In this document: positions 16,810 to 26,605 of the stretch, piece after piece
How the letters are laid out: every line of letters starts with the position of its first letter
Position numbering within the stretch: the first letter of the stretch is position 1
Source: Lentilitoribacter sp. Alg239-R112
GTDB lineage: Bacteria; Pseudomonadota; Alphaproteobacteria; Rhizobiales; Rhizobiaceae
Assembly: GCF_900537175.1 (NCBI RefSeq)
Contig: NZ_LS999833.1
Location: forward strand, 2,334,254-2,398,253
Length of the DNA: 64,000 bases
Direction: 5' to 3'
Notes under the pieces: generated by a model
The model's database searches: none
Told to the model about the DNA's origin: nothing
What the model saw: the letters and a program-made list of their open reading frames with translations, nothing else
Made by a program: the position numbers and the translations under genes

Positions 16810-17079
16810 ATGGCACATAAAAAAGCTGGTGGCTCATCCCGTAACGGTCGCGACTCTGAATCAAAACGCCTAGGCGTTAAAAAATTCGGTGGCGAAAACG
16901 TCATCTCAGGTAATATCATCCTTCGCCAACGTGGCACAAAATGGCATCCTGGTACAGGCGTTGGTCTTGGCCGCGATCATACTATTTTTGCTACAACAGA
17001 AGGTAATGTAGAATTTCGTAAGAAGGCCAACGGACGCACGTATGTGTCTGTGATGCCACTCGCGGAAGCAGCGGAATAA
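16810..17079 (+). CDS. rpmA: 50S ribosomal protein L27
   Basis: An 89-residue L27, a component of the large subunit near the peptidyl transferase centre. The N-terminus [18 protein letters not shown] and the motif [20 protein letters not shown] are diagnostic. A GGAG ribosome site precedes the ATG. It is co-transcribed with rplU, and a strong terminator at 17146-17179 closes the pair. Confidence 0.98.
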   Translation: MAHKKAGGSSRNGRDSESKRLGVKKFGGENVISGNIILRQRGTKWHPGTGVGLGRDHTIFATTEGNVEFRKKANGRTYVSVMPLAEAAE

Positions 17080-17145
17080 CCGGAAACGCTCTAAATCATC
17101 CGGTGTCTCATCGACCCGGCTGATTCTAAAAAGCCAAATGTTTCA

Positions 17146-17179
17146 AAAGGGAAGATGAGAGATCATCTTCCCTTTTTTT
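17146..17179 (+). terminator. Strong Rho-independent terminator of rplU-rpmA
   Basis: AAAGGGAAGATGA (17146-17158) pairs perfectly over 13 bases with TCATCTTCCCTTT (17163-17175) around a GAGA tetraloop, and the T-run continues to 17179. It separates the ribosomal protein genes from the GNAT genes. Confidence 0.93.
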
Positions 17180-17204
17180 ATTTTCAAGCAGGAGGTTTTT
17201 GAAA

Positions 17205-17864
17205 ATGCAATGCCTATCAGATGAACAGTTAAGTGACGAACAAGAAGAACGGATAAGCCAAAGTGACGGACTCAGTATTGAGAAAATTGTGAACGTTACA
17301 AAAATTGAAACTCGTCGCCTCACTTTGCGCAAACCGCAGTGTGATGACATAGACGCAATTTCCGATTTGGCAAACAACACTGCGGTCGCCAATATGCTCT
17401 CGCGAATGCCTCATCCATATGGAAAGCAAGATGCTGCTGACTTTGTTAACAAGGTCAACAAACTTGCTTCGGGCAATTGCGTCTATGCCATCACACTCAC
17501 CACGACCGGTGAGATTATTGGATGTTGCGGCATAGAGAAAAAAGACGGGCGCGAGCAAAAGGAAATTGGTTATTGGCTTGGTCAACAATACTGGGGCAAC
17601 GGATATGCAACCGAAGCTGCCCATGCACTGGTTGATATGGCTTTTGAAGATGAAGAAATAGAAGACCTCGTGGGACATTGCCGAATTGGCAATTACGCAT
17701 CACGTCGAATATTGCAAAAAAGCGGTTTTCAATTTCTCTCAACAGGCATCGGTTATTGCCTTGCGCAAAACTCCCAAATGCCAATTGAAATTTACCGCCT
17801 TGAGCGTGCGATTTGGGCCTCTTTAAGAAACTGGCCCACAACATTTGAACAAGAAACTGAATGA
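17205..17864 (+). CDS. GNAT family N-acetyltransferase (RimJ/RimL-like)
   Basis: A 219-residue acetyl-CoA-dependent N-acetyltransferase. The N-terminal strand ETRRLTLRKPQCDDI and the acetyl-CoA motif around GYWLGQQYWGNGYATEAAHA place it with the RimJ/RimL-type GNATs that modify protein N-termini or small amines. The C-terminal NYASRRILQKSGF is the usual beta-bulge helix. I use ATG 17205, nine bases after GGAGG; a TTG at 17199 is too close to that site. A homologous GNAT gene follows 13 bases downstream, and obgE comes after it. The substrate is unknown. Confidence 0.88.
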   Translation: MQCLSDEQLSDEQEERISQSDGLSIEKIVNVTKIETRRLTLRKPQCDDIDAISDLANNTAVANMLSRMPHPYGKQDAADFVNKVNKLASGNCVYAITLTTTGEIIGCCGIEKKDGREQKEIGYWLGQQYWGNGYATEAAHALVDMAFEDEEIEDLVGHCRIGNYASRRILQKSGFQFLSTGIGYCLAQNSQMPIEIYRLERAIWASLRNWPTTFEQETE

Positions 17865-17877
17865 AAGGAGGTTAGAC

Positions 17878-18465
17878 ATGTTGGATATAATTAGAAACCA
17901 TCAGGAACGGGTTGCATTGCAACCTATAGATCACCACCACATTGAAGCGATGACATCGCATTTGGGAAGCGCTGAAGTTTTGGACCGTATGTTGTTCAAA
18001 CCTCAACCCTTCTCCATTGGCGACGCACAAAGTTTTGTTCTTCGAGCAAAGACAGCCAACCCACTGGACATGCGTGTAAATGCTATCATCAACAAGGAAA
18101 CGGATGAATTTCTTGGATTGATCAGCATATCAGTCAAAGATAATCACATCATCCCGTCCTTTGGATATTGGATTGGAGAGAAACATTGGAGCCAAGGTTT
18201 TGCCACCGAAGCTGTTGGTGTCTTGATCCGGGATATCTTGCCCGATTTTCGGTTTGCTATGTTGCGGGCTGGATGTGAGTTAGATAATATTGCATCCCAA
18301 CGCGTACTTGAGAAAAACGGATTTCGGCCTCAGGAAACAGCTCCGTTATCGTTCGATAATGGTCGTGAAACAATCGTGAGGTGGTACCAACTTAATCTGG
18401 AACCCTATCACGGCTTTGCCCCAATACACGAAAACCAATTAGAAACTGGGGCAATTTACGCCTAA
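17878..18465 (+). CDS. GNAT family N-acetyltransferase, tandem paralogue
   Basis: A 195-residue GNAT similar in layout to its upstream neighbour: LQPIDHHHIEAM at the N-terminus, GYWIGEKHWSQGFATEA as the acetyl-CoA region and NIASQRVLEKNGF at the C-terminus. The pyrophosphate loop reads SQGFAT, lacking the Arg/Gln-x-x-Gly of some families but still usable. The ATG at 17878 is preceded by AAAGGAGG, which overlaps the end of the first GNAT gene, so the pair is probably co-expressed. Two consecutive GNATs between rpmA and obgE are, as far as I recall, common in Hyphomicrobiales. The substrate is unknown. Confidence 0.87.
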   Translation: MLDIIRNHQERVALQPIDHHHIEAMTSHLGSAEVLDRMLFKPQPFSIGDAQSFVLRAKTANPLDMRVNAIINKETDEFLGLISISVKDNHIIPSFGYWIGEKHWSQGFATEAVGVLIRDILPDFRFAMLRAGCELDNIASQRVLEKNGFRPQETAPLSFDNGRETIVRWYQLNLEPYHGFAPIHENQLETGAIYA

Positions 18466-18561
18466 ATGTTTTGCCTTTTGATGCAAGCAATTGTATCGAA
18501 GGGCAATTGAAACCAAATTCGACAGCTAAGTTGTTGAAATAAGTAGACGGACCTCAACATC

Positions 18562-19572
18562 ATGAAATTTCTCGATCAGGCGAAAGTCTATATTAAATCG
18601 GGTGCAGGTGGCGCAGGTTGCGTATCATTTCACCGCGAAAAATATGTCGAATTTGGTGGTCCAGACGGCGGAGATGGCGGCAATGGTGGCAGTGTACTTA
18701 TTGAGGCCGTGAATGGCCTCAATACACTTATCGATTATCGATATCAACAACATTACAAAGCAAAAACAGGCGTTCATGGCATGGGCAAAAACCGCACCGG
18801 CGCCCGTGGTGAAGATGTGGTACTTAAAGTTCCAGCTGGAACTCAAGTTTTTGAGGAAGATAACGAAACCCTTATTTGCGATCTCACAGAAGAAGGTCAA
18901 CAATTTCGTCTGGCTAAAGGCGGCAATGGCGGCTTTGGCAATGCGCATTTCAAATCTTCAACCAACCAAGCGCCACGCAATGCAAATCCTGGGCAACCCG
19001 CAGAGGAAAAAACAATTTGGCTACGTCTTAAACTGATCGCTGATTGCGGATTGGTTGGACTTCCCAATGCGGGCAAATCTACATTCTTATCTAGCGTCAC
19101 GCGCGCACGTCCAAAAATTGCTGGGTATCCATTTACAACGCTCCACCCTAATTTGGGTGTTGCGACTTCTGATGGCTATGAATTTGTACTCGCTGATATT
19201 CCCGGCCTTATAGAAGGCGCCCATGAAGGTGCTGGTATCGGTGATCGCTTTTTGGGCCATGTCGAACGCACAGGTGTATTGTTGCATCTTGTTTCAGCCC
19301 AAGAAGAAGATGTTGCGGAAGCCTACAAAATTGTGCGCCACGAATTGGAAGCCTATGGCAAAGGCATCGTTGACAAGCTTGAAATTGTCGCACTGTCTCA
19401 AATTGATATTTTGGATGACGAAACCAAAGCTGACAAATTAGCAGCACTTGCCGAAGCCTCCGGTAAAGAAGTGCGTGAAATATCAGCAATTGTTGGAACC
19501 GGCATGACCGATATTTTACGCGAGTTACGCAAAATTATTGATACCTCGATAGAGCCAGAGGACGCCGGTTAA
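18562..19572 (+). CDS. obgE: GTPase Obg (CgtA)
   Basis: An essential ribosome-associated GTPase involved in 50S maturation and stress responses. The 336-residue protein has the Gly-rich Obg fold ([33 protein letters not shown]) and a G domain with GLPNAGKST (P-loop), [20 protein letters not shown] and a SQIDIL motif in the NKxD position. It lacks the long C-terminal OCT domain, as is common in alphaproteobacteria. Its stop overlaps the proB start by one base (TAATG), indicating coupling. Confidence 0.97.
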
Positions 19573-20717
19573 TGGCCACCTCCCGCAAAGAAATTGCAAA
19601 ACACAAGCGCGTCGTGATTAAGATTGGGTCAGCGCTTTTGGTTGATCGCAAGGATGGATTAAAAGCTGAATGGCTAACATCCCTTTGTGAGGATATTGCA
19701 AGATTGCGGGAGCAAAATATCGACGTTCTAGTGGTATCATCCGGCGCGATAGCCATGGGTCGATCCGTACTATCTATTACGGAGAAACGCTTAAAACTTG
19801 AAGAAAGTCAGGCTTGTGCCGCTATTGGACAAATTGCACTTGCACGTGCATGGAGTGAAAAACTTTCAACGCATGACATCGTTGCCGGACAGCTACTGCT
19901 TACACTTTATGACACTGAAGAACGCCGCCGATACTTAAATGCCCGAGCAACAACCACTGAACTTTTGAACATGAATTGCGTACCAATTATCAACGAGAAT
20001 GACACGGTTGCAACGTCAGAGATTCGTTACGGAGATAACGACCGATTGGCCGCGCGCGTTGCTACTATGATTGGCGCGGATTTACTTATTCTACTATCCG
20101 ATGTTGATGGGCTTTACACAGCATCACCAAGTGAAGACAGGAACGCGGATTTTCTCGACACAATTGATGCGATTACACCGGAAATTGAAGCAATGGCTGG
20201 TGATACTGGATCTGAACTTTCGCGCGGGGGCATGCGCACAAAAATCGATGCGGCAAAGATTGCGACCAATGCAGGTTGCGCTATGATCATCGCATCCGGA
20301 CAAAGACAGAACCCAATTACGGCAATTGATAATGGTGCAAGATCAAGCTGGTTTTCACCGGCAGGAACACCTCGTGCAGCACGTGCGACATGGATTGCAG
20401 GGCAGCTTGAACCAGCAGGTGCAATTACCATTGATGATGGCGCGGTGGATGCGCTAAAAAGAGGCCGAAGTTTGCTGCCAGCTGGTATAAAGTCGGTTTC
20501 TGGCACTTTCGGTCGTGGTGACAATGTCTCCGTTATCGACATGAATGGAAATGAAATCGCGCGGGGTTTAGCAGCCTATGATGCTGTTGAGGCCAAAGAA
20601 ATTGCGGGTTTCAAAACCACTCAAATTGAAGATAAATTGGGTTATTCAGGTCGAAGTGCGATGATCCACCGAGACGACCTCGTCATGATGCAAGCCAAAG
20701 AGAATAAAGCGGGTTAA
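19572..20717 (+). CDS. proB: Glutamate 5-kinase
   Basis: ProB phosphorylates glutamate in the first step of proline synthesis. The 381-residue protein has the amino acid kinase fold ([34 protein letters not shown]-like [21 protein letters not shown]) and a C-terminal PUA domain (about residues 285-370, [16 protein letters not shown]). Length and domain order match the standard ProB-PUA form, which is normally feedback-inhibited by proline. It is directly followed by proA. Confidence 0.97.
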
Positions 20718-20718
20718 A

Positions 20719-22005
20719 ATGGCAGATAAACAAAATTCCTACACAAGCGTTGAACAAATCATGGCTCAGATTGGTGAGCAGGCAACCGCTTCAAAGGCTG
20801 CGCTTGCTATTGCATCTCCTGAACGTAAACATGCAGCATTAATAGGCATGGCAGAAGATATTGAGCGGAACGTAAATGAGATTTTGGCGGCCAACGCAAT
20901 TGACATGGAAAATGGCGAAAAGTCAGGTTTAAGCCCATCATTTCTTGATCGCTTAAAACTTGACGATCAACGCATCCGCGCAATGGCAAATGGCATAAGA
21001 GCAATTGCGGAACTAAAAGACCCTATTGGCGATGTGATTGCAGCTTGGGATCGCCCTAATGGCCTTCAGATCGAGCGTGTTCGCACACCACTCGGAACCA
21101 TTGGTGTCATATATGAAAGTCGTCCAAATGTAACAGCTGACGCTGGCGCATTATGCTTAAAAGCAGGTAATGCCGTTATCCTGCGCGGAGGTTCAGATTC
21201 ATTTAATTCATCAAATGCAATTCATGCCTGCCTGGTTACTGGTTTAAATGCTGCCAAACTGCCTGAACACGCCATTCAGATCGTACCAACGTCCGACAGA
21301 ACAGCTGTTGGCGAGATGCTTAAAGGCTTGGATGGGGCAATTGATGTGATCGTTCCTCGCGGTGGCAAAGGGCTGGTAGGGCGCGTACAATCAGATGCAC
21401 GTGTACCCGTATTTGCGCATCTTGAAGGCCTGTGCCACATCTATGTTGATAAATCTGCAGATGCAGACATGGCAAAAGATATCGTGGTAAATGCAAAAAT
21501 GCGACGCACTGGTATTTGTGGGTCCGCAGAAACGCTACTCATCGATAAAAATGCTGATCAAAACATCGCCGCAAACCTTATCACCTCCTTGCAGCGCGCG
21601 GGATGTGAAGTAAGAGGTTCTGAAGACATTGCCAAAACATTTGCTAATGTGATACTCGCCAAGGAGGATGACTGGTCAACAGAATATCTCGACGCAATTA
21701 TCTCTGCCAAATTCGTTGATGGAATTACTGGTGCAATCGAACACATCCAGCACTATTCTTCTGGACATACTGAAGCAGTAATCTGTGAGGATACCTCTGT
21801 AACAGAGCGTTTTTTCAACGAAATTGATTCCGCTATTCTTTTGCACAACGCATCGACACAATTTGCCGACGGTGGAGAATTTGGCATGGGTGCAGAGATT
21901 GGTATCGCCACCGGAAAAATGCATGCACGTGGACCCGTTGGAATTGAACAATTAACATCTTTTAAATATCGCGTTCGCGGCAACGGTCAAACCAGACCAA
22001 ACTAA
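20719..22005 (+). CDS. proA: Gamma-glutamyl phosphate reductase
   Basis: ProA reduces glutamyl-5-phosphate to the semialdehyde with NADPH, the second step of proline synthesis. The 428-residue aldehyde dehydrogenase-fold protein carries [33 protein letters not shown] and the catalytic Cys in [16 protein letters not shown]. The gap from proB is a single base, so the two are certainly co-transcribed. The start [10 protein letters not shown] is preceded by AAAGCGGG. Confidence 0.97.
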
Positions 22006-22017
22006 TCAGGGAAGCGA

Positions 22018-22644
22018 TTGACCAAAAAAGCCAACAAGCAGGACTATCTAAAAATGCCTTTTGTGACAAAAGGTATGCGCGTCGGTTTGTTTGGCGGTTC
22101 ATTTAACCCACCTCATGACGGTCACGTACTTGTCGCCGAAATGGCATTAAAGCGTCTGAAATTGGATCAAGTTTGGTGGATGGTAACGCCGGGCAACCCG
22201 CTCAAAAGTCACAAAGAACTTTTGCCACTTAACGAGCGCATCAAACAAAGCCGGGAAATTTGCAGAGATCCTAAAATTAAAGTCACGGGATTTGAAGCGA
22301 CATACAAACTGTCCTACACAGCCGAAACACTTGACTTAATAGCTCGCAAAAATCGAGGTGTGAATTTCGTCTGGCTTATGGGTGCTGATAATTTAGCGAG
22401 TTTCCATACATGGCAAGACTGGCGCGGCATCGCAGAAACCTTCCCCATTGCAGTCATTGATCGTCCAGGCTCAACCTTATCCTATCTATCATCCAAAATG
22501 GCAAAAACATACGCTCATGCAAGACTGGATGAAACTGATGCAAGCGCATTGGCTAACCTCAAACCGCCCGCGTGGACATTCCTGCACGGGCCAAGGTCAT
22601 CACTATCATCGACAGCCTTACGCAATGCATCCAAGACAACATGA
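22018..22644 (+). CDS. nadD: Nicotinate-nucleotide adenylyltransferase
   Basis: NadD adenylates nicotinate mononucleotide to deamido-NAD. The 208-residue protein shows the nucleotidyl transferase opening GLFGGSFNPPHDGH, then WWMVTPGNPLK, WLMGADNLASFHTWQDW and the C-terminal ISSTxIR equivalent SSLSSTALRN. I keep the TTG at 22018, which has AGGGAAG upstream; ATG 22054 is an alternative that removes 12 residues. It precedes rsfS and rlmH, the usual trio. Confidence 0.95.
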   Translation: MTKKANKQDYLKMPFVTKGMRVGLFGGSFNPPHDGHVLVAEMALKRLKLDQVWWMVTPGNPLKSHKELLPLNERIKQSREICRDPKIKVTGFEATYKLSYTAETLDLIARKNRGVNFVWLMGADNLASFHTWQDWRGIAETFPIAVIDRPGSTLSYLSSKMAKTYAHARLDETDASALANLKPPAWTFLHGPRSSLSSTALRNASKTT

Positions 22645-22849
22645 TGACACTGTTCATACCCCCATGTAGAATTGACTTGCTTCATAAGTATCTTGCAGAC
22701 TATTCTAGCACCATGATTGGTTCTTATCCCATCATAGGTATATATTTGAGCATGTTCCACAACGAAAGGAAATCAAGCTGAGAACAGCACACGAAAAGGG
22801 AGCAAAAGACGAAAAGCTCTCAAAAGGGAAGAAATCAGGCGATGATGCC

Positions 22850-23191
22850 GTGAAAGACGCCCTAAAAATCGCTTTAGAATGTCTTGAAGAGGCTAAAGCA
22901 GAAGATACAATTACAATTGATATCGGCGGGAAATCATCAATAGGCGACTATATGATTGTTACGTCCGGACGCTCAAACAGACATGTTTCTGCAATTTGTG
23001 ATCAACTTATCACTGATATGAAGAATGCTGGGCTCGGGAGTGCACGCACCGAAGGCCTTTCAAAAGGTGACTGGGTACTGATCGATTTTGGCGACATTAT
23101 CATCCACGTTTTCAGACCAGAAATTAGAGAGTTCTACAACATTGAAAAAATGTGGTTGGCTCCAGAAACTGACGAAAAAACAAAACACTGA
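22850..23191 (+). CDS. rsfS: Ribosomal silencing factor RsfS
   Basis: RsfS binds ribosomal protein L14 and blocks subunit joining when nutrients are scarce. The sequence shows EDTITIDIGGKSSIGDYMIV, SGRSNRHVSAICDQL, GLSKGDWVLIDFGDIIIHVF and REFYNIEKMW, all typical. The start is uncertain: GTG 22850 gives 113 residues but has only a weak ribosome site. A CTG in frame at 22778 has AAAGGA seven bases upstream and would add 24 Lys/Asp-rich residues. The 205 bases after nadD hold no other gene. Confidence 0.92.
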   Translation: MKDALKIALECLEEAKAEDTITIDIGGKSSIGDYMIVTSGRSNRHVSAICDQLITDMKNAGLGSARTEGLSKGDWVLIDFGDIIIHVFRPEIREFYNIEKMWLAPETDEKTKH

Positions 23192-23197
23192 TGAATT

Positions 23198-23230
23198 GGA
23201 TTGCTTTTAAATGAGCAATCCTTTGGTTTT
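23198..23230 (+). terminator. Terminator-like hairpin after rsfS
   Basis: GGATTGC (23198-23204) pairs with GCAATCC (23215-23221) around a 10-base loop, followed by a broken T-run (TTTGGTTTT). It lies between rsfS and rlmH and may reduce transcription into rlmH. Confidence 0.5.
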
Positions 23231-23324
23231 CTAACCGGTGACAGACTATAATTTCAACACAGCCAGCTAACATGATCGGTTGGGTCTATCACACATCCTC
23301 ATCTTAATTTCAGCGGTCGTAACT

Positions 23325-23807
23325 ATGCGCATCTCACTCCACACAGTTGGTAAGCTAAAATCTGGCCCTGAAAGCGAACTAACGAAACGGTATTTGGATC
23401 GCTTCAAGAAATCTGGTGCAGGTATTGGACTTGAACTCGCGAAGGTCCTTGAGATTAGTGAAAGCCGTGCAGGGAACGCAAAAGAACGCAAAGCTGACGA
23501 AGCTGCGCAACTTGCAAAAGCCTTACCGAACAATTGCAAACTTATCTTACTCGACGAAGGTGGAGATAACATCACATCTGAGGCATTCTCCTCGATGCTA
23601 GCGAATTTACGCGATAATGGTGAGCGCGATGTTGTGTTTGCCATTGGAGGCGCGGATGGCCACGACTATACAAGCAAAGAAATGGCCTTTAGATCACTCT
23701 CTTTCGGCAAAATGACATGGCCACATCAAATGGCCAGATTTATGCTCGCAGAACAACTTTATCGATCTGTCACGATTTTATCTGGCCATCCATACCACCG
23801 ATCATAG
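23325..23807 (+). CDS. rlmH: 23S rRNA pseudouridine-1915 N3-methyltransferase RlmH
   Basis: RlmH (YbeA, SPOUT fold) methylates pseudouridine 1915 in 23S rRNA on assembled 70S ribosomes. The 160-residue protein begins MRISLHTVGKLKSGPESEL and contains LLDEGGDNITSEAF, FAIGGADGH and the C-terminal knot LAEQLYRSVTILSGHPYHRS, which ends exactly as the family does. The ATG at 23325 is chosen because the family starts here; an upstream extension to 23280 is non-conserved. Confidence 0.96.
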   Translation: MRISLHTVGKLKSGPESELTKRYLDRFKKSGAGIGLELAKVLEISESRAGNAKERKADEAAQLAKALPNNCKLILLDEGGDNITSEAFSSMLANLRDNGERDVVFAIGGADGHDYTSKEMAFRSLSFGKMTWPHQMARFMLAEQLYRSVTILSGHPYHRS

Positions 23808-23922
23808 ATCAAATTATGGGTCCAGAAAGGCAGAAGTTGCGCCCTATTCCAAACACATAATTGTGAGATAGATTTGGTTGAGAATTCTAGTCTATCGGCT
23901 GCAAATCAGCTAAGAAGGTGAC

Positions 23923-25281
23923 ATGCAAAAGAATATTCAGTTCAAAACCATAAGCCTGCACGCGATTTTAGCTGCGGGATTTATGGTATTTTGTTTTGCA
24001 TATTTCGACGCCGTCGCACAAGAAACAACAGACAGACTTGAGAAAGCACGCGATCAAACAAGCGCTGAACTTGAGGAACTGCAAATTCAACGTGAAGCTA
24101 GTGCAAAAGCCCTGGAGCGCCTGAAAACTAAAATCGCAACGCTCAAAAAAGATCAGGATCTTCTGCAAGTTTCACTTAAGGAAGCTGAACAAAAACAAAC
24201 AAGCTTGAACGCCCGCGCACAAGATAGTCAGGAACGCTTGGCCAAACTCGAAACAGATGAAACCGCTATAAAACTTTCTCTTAGAGATCGAAATGACATC
24301 TTGTCCGAAGTGCTGGCAGCTTTGCAGCGATTAGGTAGCAATCCGCCCCCTGCACTTCTTGTCAAACCTGAGGATGCATTATCGTCAGTTCGAAGCGCTA
24401 TATTGCTGGGCGCTGTCGTACCAGAGATTAGATCAGAAACAGAAAAACTATTAACAGACCTTCAAAAACTGGCTGAAATTCGAGTAAGCATTGATGGTGA
24501 GCGGATTGAACTGGCGGAAGCACTCGAACAAAGTATCGAAGAAGAAAAGAAACTGACACGTCTTATTCAAGAAAAAGCCGCTCTGAATGTTGCGAGCCTT
24601 CAGCAACTGGAAAAAGAAAAAGTACGTGTTGATGAACTCAAATCCAAATCCAAGGATCTGGAGTTGCTTGTAGCTTCAATCGATGAAGAGGTTCTTTCCA
24701 TCCGAAAAAATGCCGAAGAAGCACGTATTGCTGAAATTGCGAGACAAAAACGTGTCGCTGAAAACCTGGAAAAAGCACGTGACCTTGCACGAGAAAATAC
24801 GAAAGATGACAAACAGTTAGCTCCCTCATATGCGTTCTCTGAATTACGCGACACTGTTCCATTTCCAGTAGATGGGATACTTGCCGCAAGTTTTGGAGAC
24901 GATGATGGAACAGGTGAACCCCTTCAAGGCATTGCACTAGCAGCATCAGAAGAAGCCGAAGTGAAAGCCCCTATTGACGGCTGGGTCGTCTATTCAGGCC
25001 CATTCCGCAGTTACGGAAAAATGCTGATTATAAATGCAGGTGAAGGCTATCATTTAGTTATGAGTGGATTGGGCAACTTGAATGTTTCCCAAGGCCAATT
25101 CATTGTCAAAGGGGAGCCCATCGCAACCATGGGGCCTCGAAAACAACAAGACAACAAGACATTTGCACTAGCGTCAGGCAAGCCTACGCTTTACATTGAA
25201 TTGAGGAAAGATCAAAAGACCATTGATTCTGCTCCATGGTGGGCTGACATCACGTCTGGAAGGGTAAGTAATGATACGTAA
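23923..25281 (+). CDS. EnvC-like murein hydrolase activator (M23/LytM domain)
   Basis: A 452-residue exported protein. It has a signal sequence (ISLHAILAAGFMVFCFAYFD, about residues 11-30), two coiled-coil stretches (about 38-120 and 190-285) and a C-terminal LytM domain (about 305-445). In place of the HxxxD and HxH zinc ligands the LytM region reads VDGILAASFGDDDG and GEGYHLVMSG, so the catalytic set is degenerate, as in EnvC, which activates amidases rather than cutting peptidoglycan itself. It overlaps the ctpA gene by 11 bases. The likely role is in septal peptidoglycan splitting. Confidence 0.88.
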   Translation: MQKNIQFKTISLHAILAAGFMVFCFAYFDAVAQETTDRLEKARDQTSAELEELQIQREASAKALERLKTKIATLKKDQDLLQVSLKEAEQKQTSLNARAQDSQERLAKLETDETAIKLSLRDRNDILSEVLAALQRLGSNPPPALLVKPEDALSSVRSAILLGAVVPEIRSETEKLLTDLQKLAEIRVSIDGERIELAEALEQSIEEEKKLTRLIQEKAALNVASLQQLEKEKVRVDELKSKSKDLELLVASIDEEVLSIRKNAEEARIAEIARQKRVAENLEKARDLARENTKDDKQLAPSYAFSELRDTVPFPVDGILAASFGDDDGTGEPLQGIALAASEEAEVKAPIDGWVVYSGPFRSYGKMLIINAGEGYHLVMSGLGNLNVSQGQFIVKGEPIATMGPRKQQDNKTFALASGKPTLYIELRKDQKTIDSAPWWADITSGRVSNDT

Positions 25282-26590
25282 AATATCGCTTCTCGCTGTT
25301 GGCATATTTATGGGAGCCGCAGCAACTAGTTTTATCAAAACAGAAGGCCTGTCTGCAGAAGCGGCAAGTTCTGATACATATCGACAAATATCAATTTTTG
25401 GGTCGGTATTTGAGCGCATCCGTGCTGAATATGTCACGCCGCCAGATGAGAAAAAATTAGTACAGAGCGCCATAAGCGGCATGCTGTCTTCACTTGATCC
25501 GCATTCCAGTTATCTTGATCAAGAAGCCGCGAATGATATGCGCACACAAACACGTGGCGAATTTGGTGGTCTCGGCATTGAAGTAACAATGGAAGATGAT
25601 GTGGTCAAAGTCATTACGCCAATCGACGATACGCCAGCTTCAAAAGCAGGTGTTTTGGCAGGTGATTTAATCGTGGAGATCGATGGTGAGGCAGTTCGCG
25701 GTCTTTCTCTTGGTGACGCAGTTGATCGCATGCGCGGACCTGTTAATACGCCAATTCTCCTAACGGTTATCCGCCAAGGCGCCGATAAACCATTAGAGAT
25801 CGAAGTTGTTCGCGATATCATTGCTATTCGTGCTGTTCGCTCTCGTGCAGAAAACGATGTTGGCTATCTTCGTGTTATTTCCTTCACAGAGAAAACATTC
25901 AGTGACCTCGATAAAGCTATTTCAAAACTGACCGAGGAAATTGGTGAAGATAAACTCAAAGGGTTTGTCCTGGATTTAAGGCTTAATCCGGGTGGTCTTC
26001 TTGATCAGGCAATAAGCGTTTCAGATGCGTTTCTAGATCGTGGTGAAATCGTATCAACACGCGGGCGCGATCCCGAAACTGAACGCCGTTTCAATGCACG
26101 CCCAGGTGATCTATCAGGCGGCAAACCGCTCATTGTTATGATTAATGGTGGTTCTGCATCCGCATCTGAAATCGTAGCTGGCGCACTTCAAGACCACAAG
26201 CGCGCAACAATCTTGGGAACACGATCTTTCGGTAAAGGTTCAGTTCAAACCATTATACCCATGAATGAATTTGGTTCACTAAGGTTGACGACAGCTCTTT
26301 ATTACACACCATCAGGTGCATCGATTCAGGGTAAGGGTATTTTGCCTGATATCAAAGTCGACCAGCCAATTCCTGAAGAATTACAGGGACGCGTTCGCGA
26401 GACTGGCGAATCCGAACTTCGCGGCCATATTGAAGGCAATCAGGAAGATGAAGAGGGTTCAGGCTCAATCGCATATGTACCACCGGATCCAGAAGATGAT
26501 GAGCAGCTTAATTATGCATTGCAACTATTGCGCGGCGAAATCGATAACGATGCTTTTCCTCCTATGAAGGATCAGGCTAGCAACAACTAG
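25271..26590 (+). CDS. ctpA: S41 family carboxy-terminal processing peptidase
   Basis: A 439-residue periplasmic serine protease with an N-terminal signal or anchor (ISLLAVGIFMGAAATSFI). It has a PDZ domain at about residues 85-165 (GLGIEVTMEDDVVKVITPID) and an S41 catalytic domain with the Ser in GGSASASEIVAGALQD and the Lys in GTRSFGKGSVQT. Such proteases trim or degrade periplasmic and envelope proteins and control peptidoglycan hydrolases. Its overlap with the EnvC-like gene supports a joint envelope function. The tail after about residue 375 is acidic and variable. Confidence 0.95.
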   Translation: MIRKISLLAVGIFMGAAATSFIKTEGLSAEAASSDTYRQISIFGSVFERIRAEYVTPPDEKKLVQSAISGMLSSLDPHSSYLDQEAANDMRTQTRGEFGGLGIEVTMEDDVVKVITPIDDTPASKAGVLAGDLIVEIDGEAVRGLSLGDAVDRMRGPVNTPILLTVIRQGADKPLEIEVVRDIIAIRAVRSRAENDVGYLRVISFTEKTFSDLDKAISKLTEEIGEDKLKGFVLDLRLNPGGLLDQAISVSDAFLDRGEIVSTRGRDPETERRFNARPGDLSGGKPLIVMINGGSASASEIVAGALQDHKRATILGTRSFGKGSVQTIIPMNEFGSLRLTTALYYTPSGASIQGKGILPDIKVDQPIPEELQGRVRETGESELRGHIEGNQEDEEGSGSIAYVPPDPEDDEQLNYALQLLRGEIDNDAFPPMKDQASNN

Positions 26591-26605
26591 GCGGGCCGAA
26601 ACTTT

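Noticed and set aside
18490..18515. Repeated GCAATTG upstream of obgE as an operator
   Set aside because: Two copies of a short AT-rich word with a palindromic core in an AT-rich region are likely by chance, and spacing gives no clear symmetry.
23923..25281. Active M23 endopeptidase
   Set aside because: The zinc-ligand motifs of the LytM domain are not intact, so an EnvC-type activator role is preferred.
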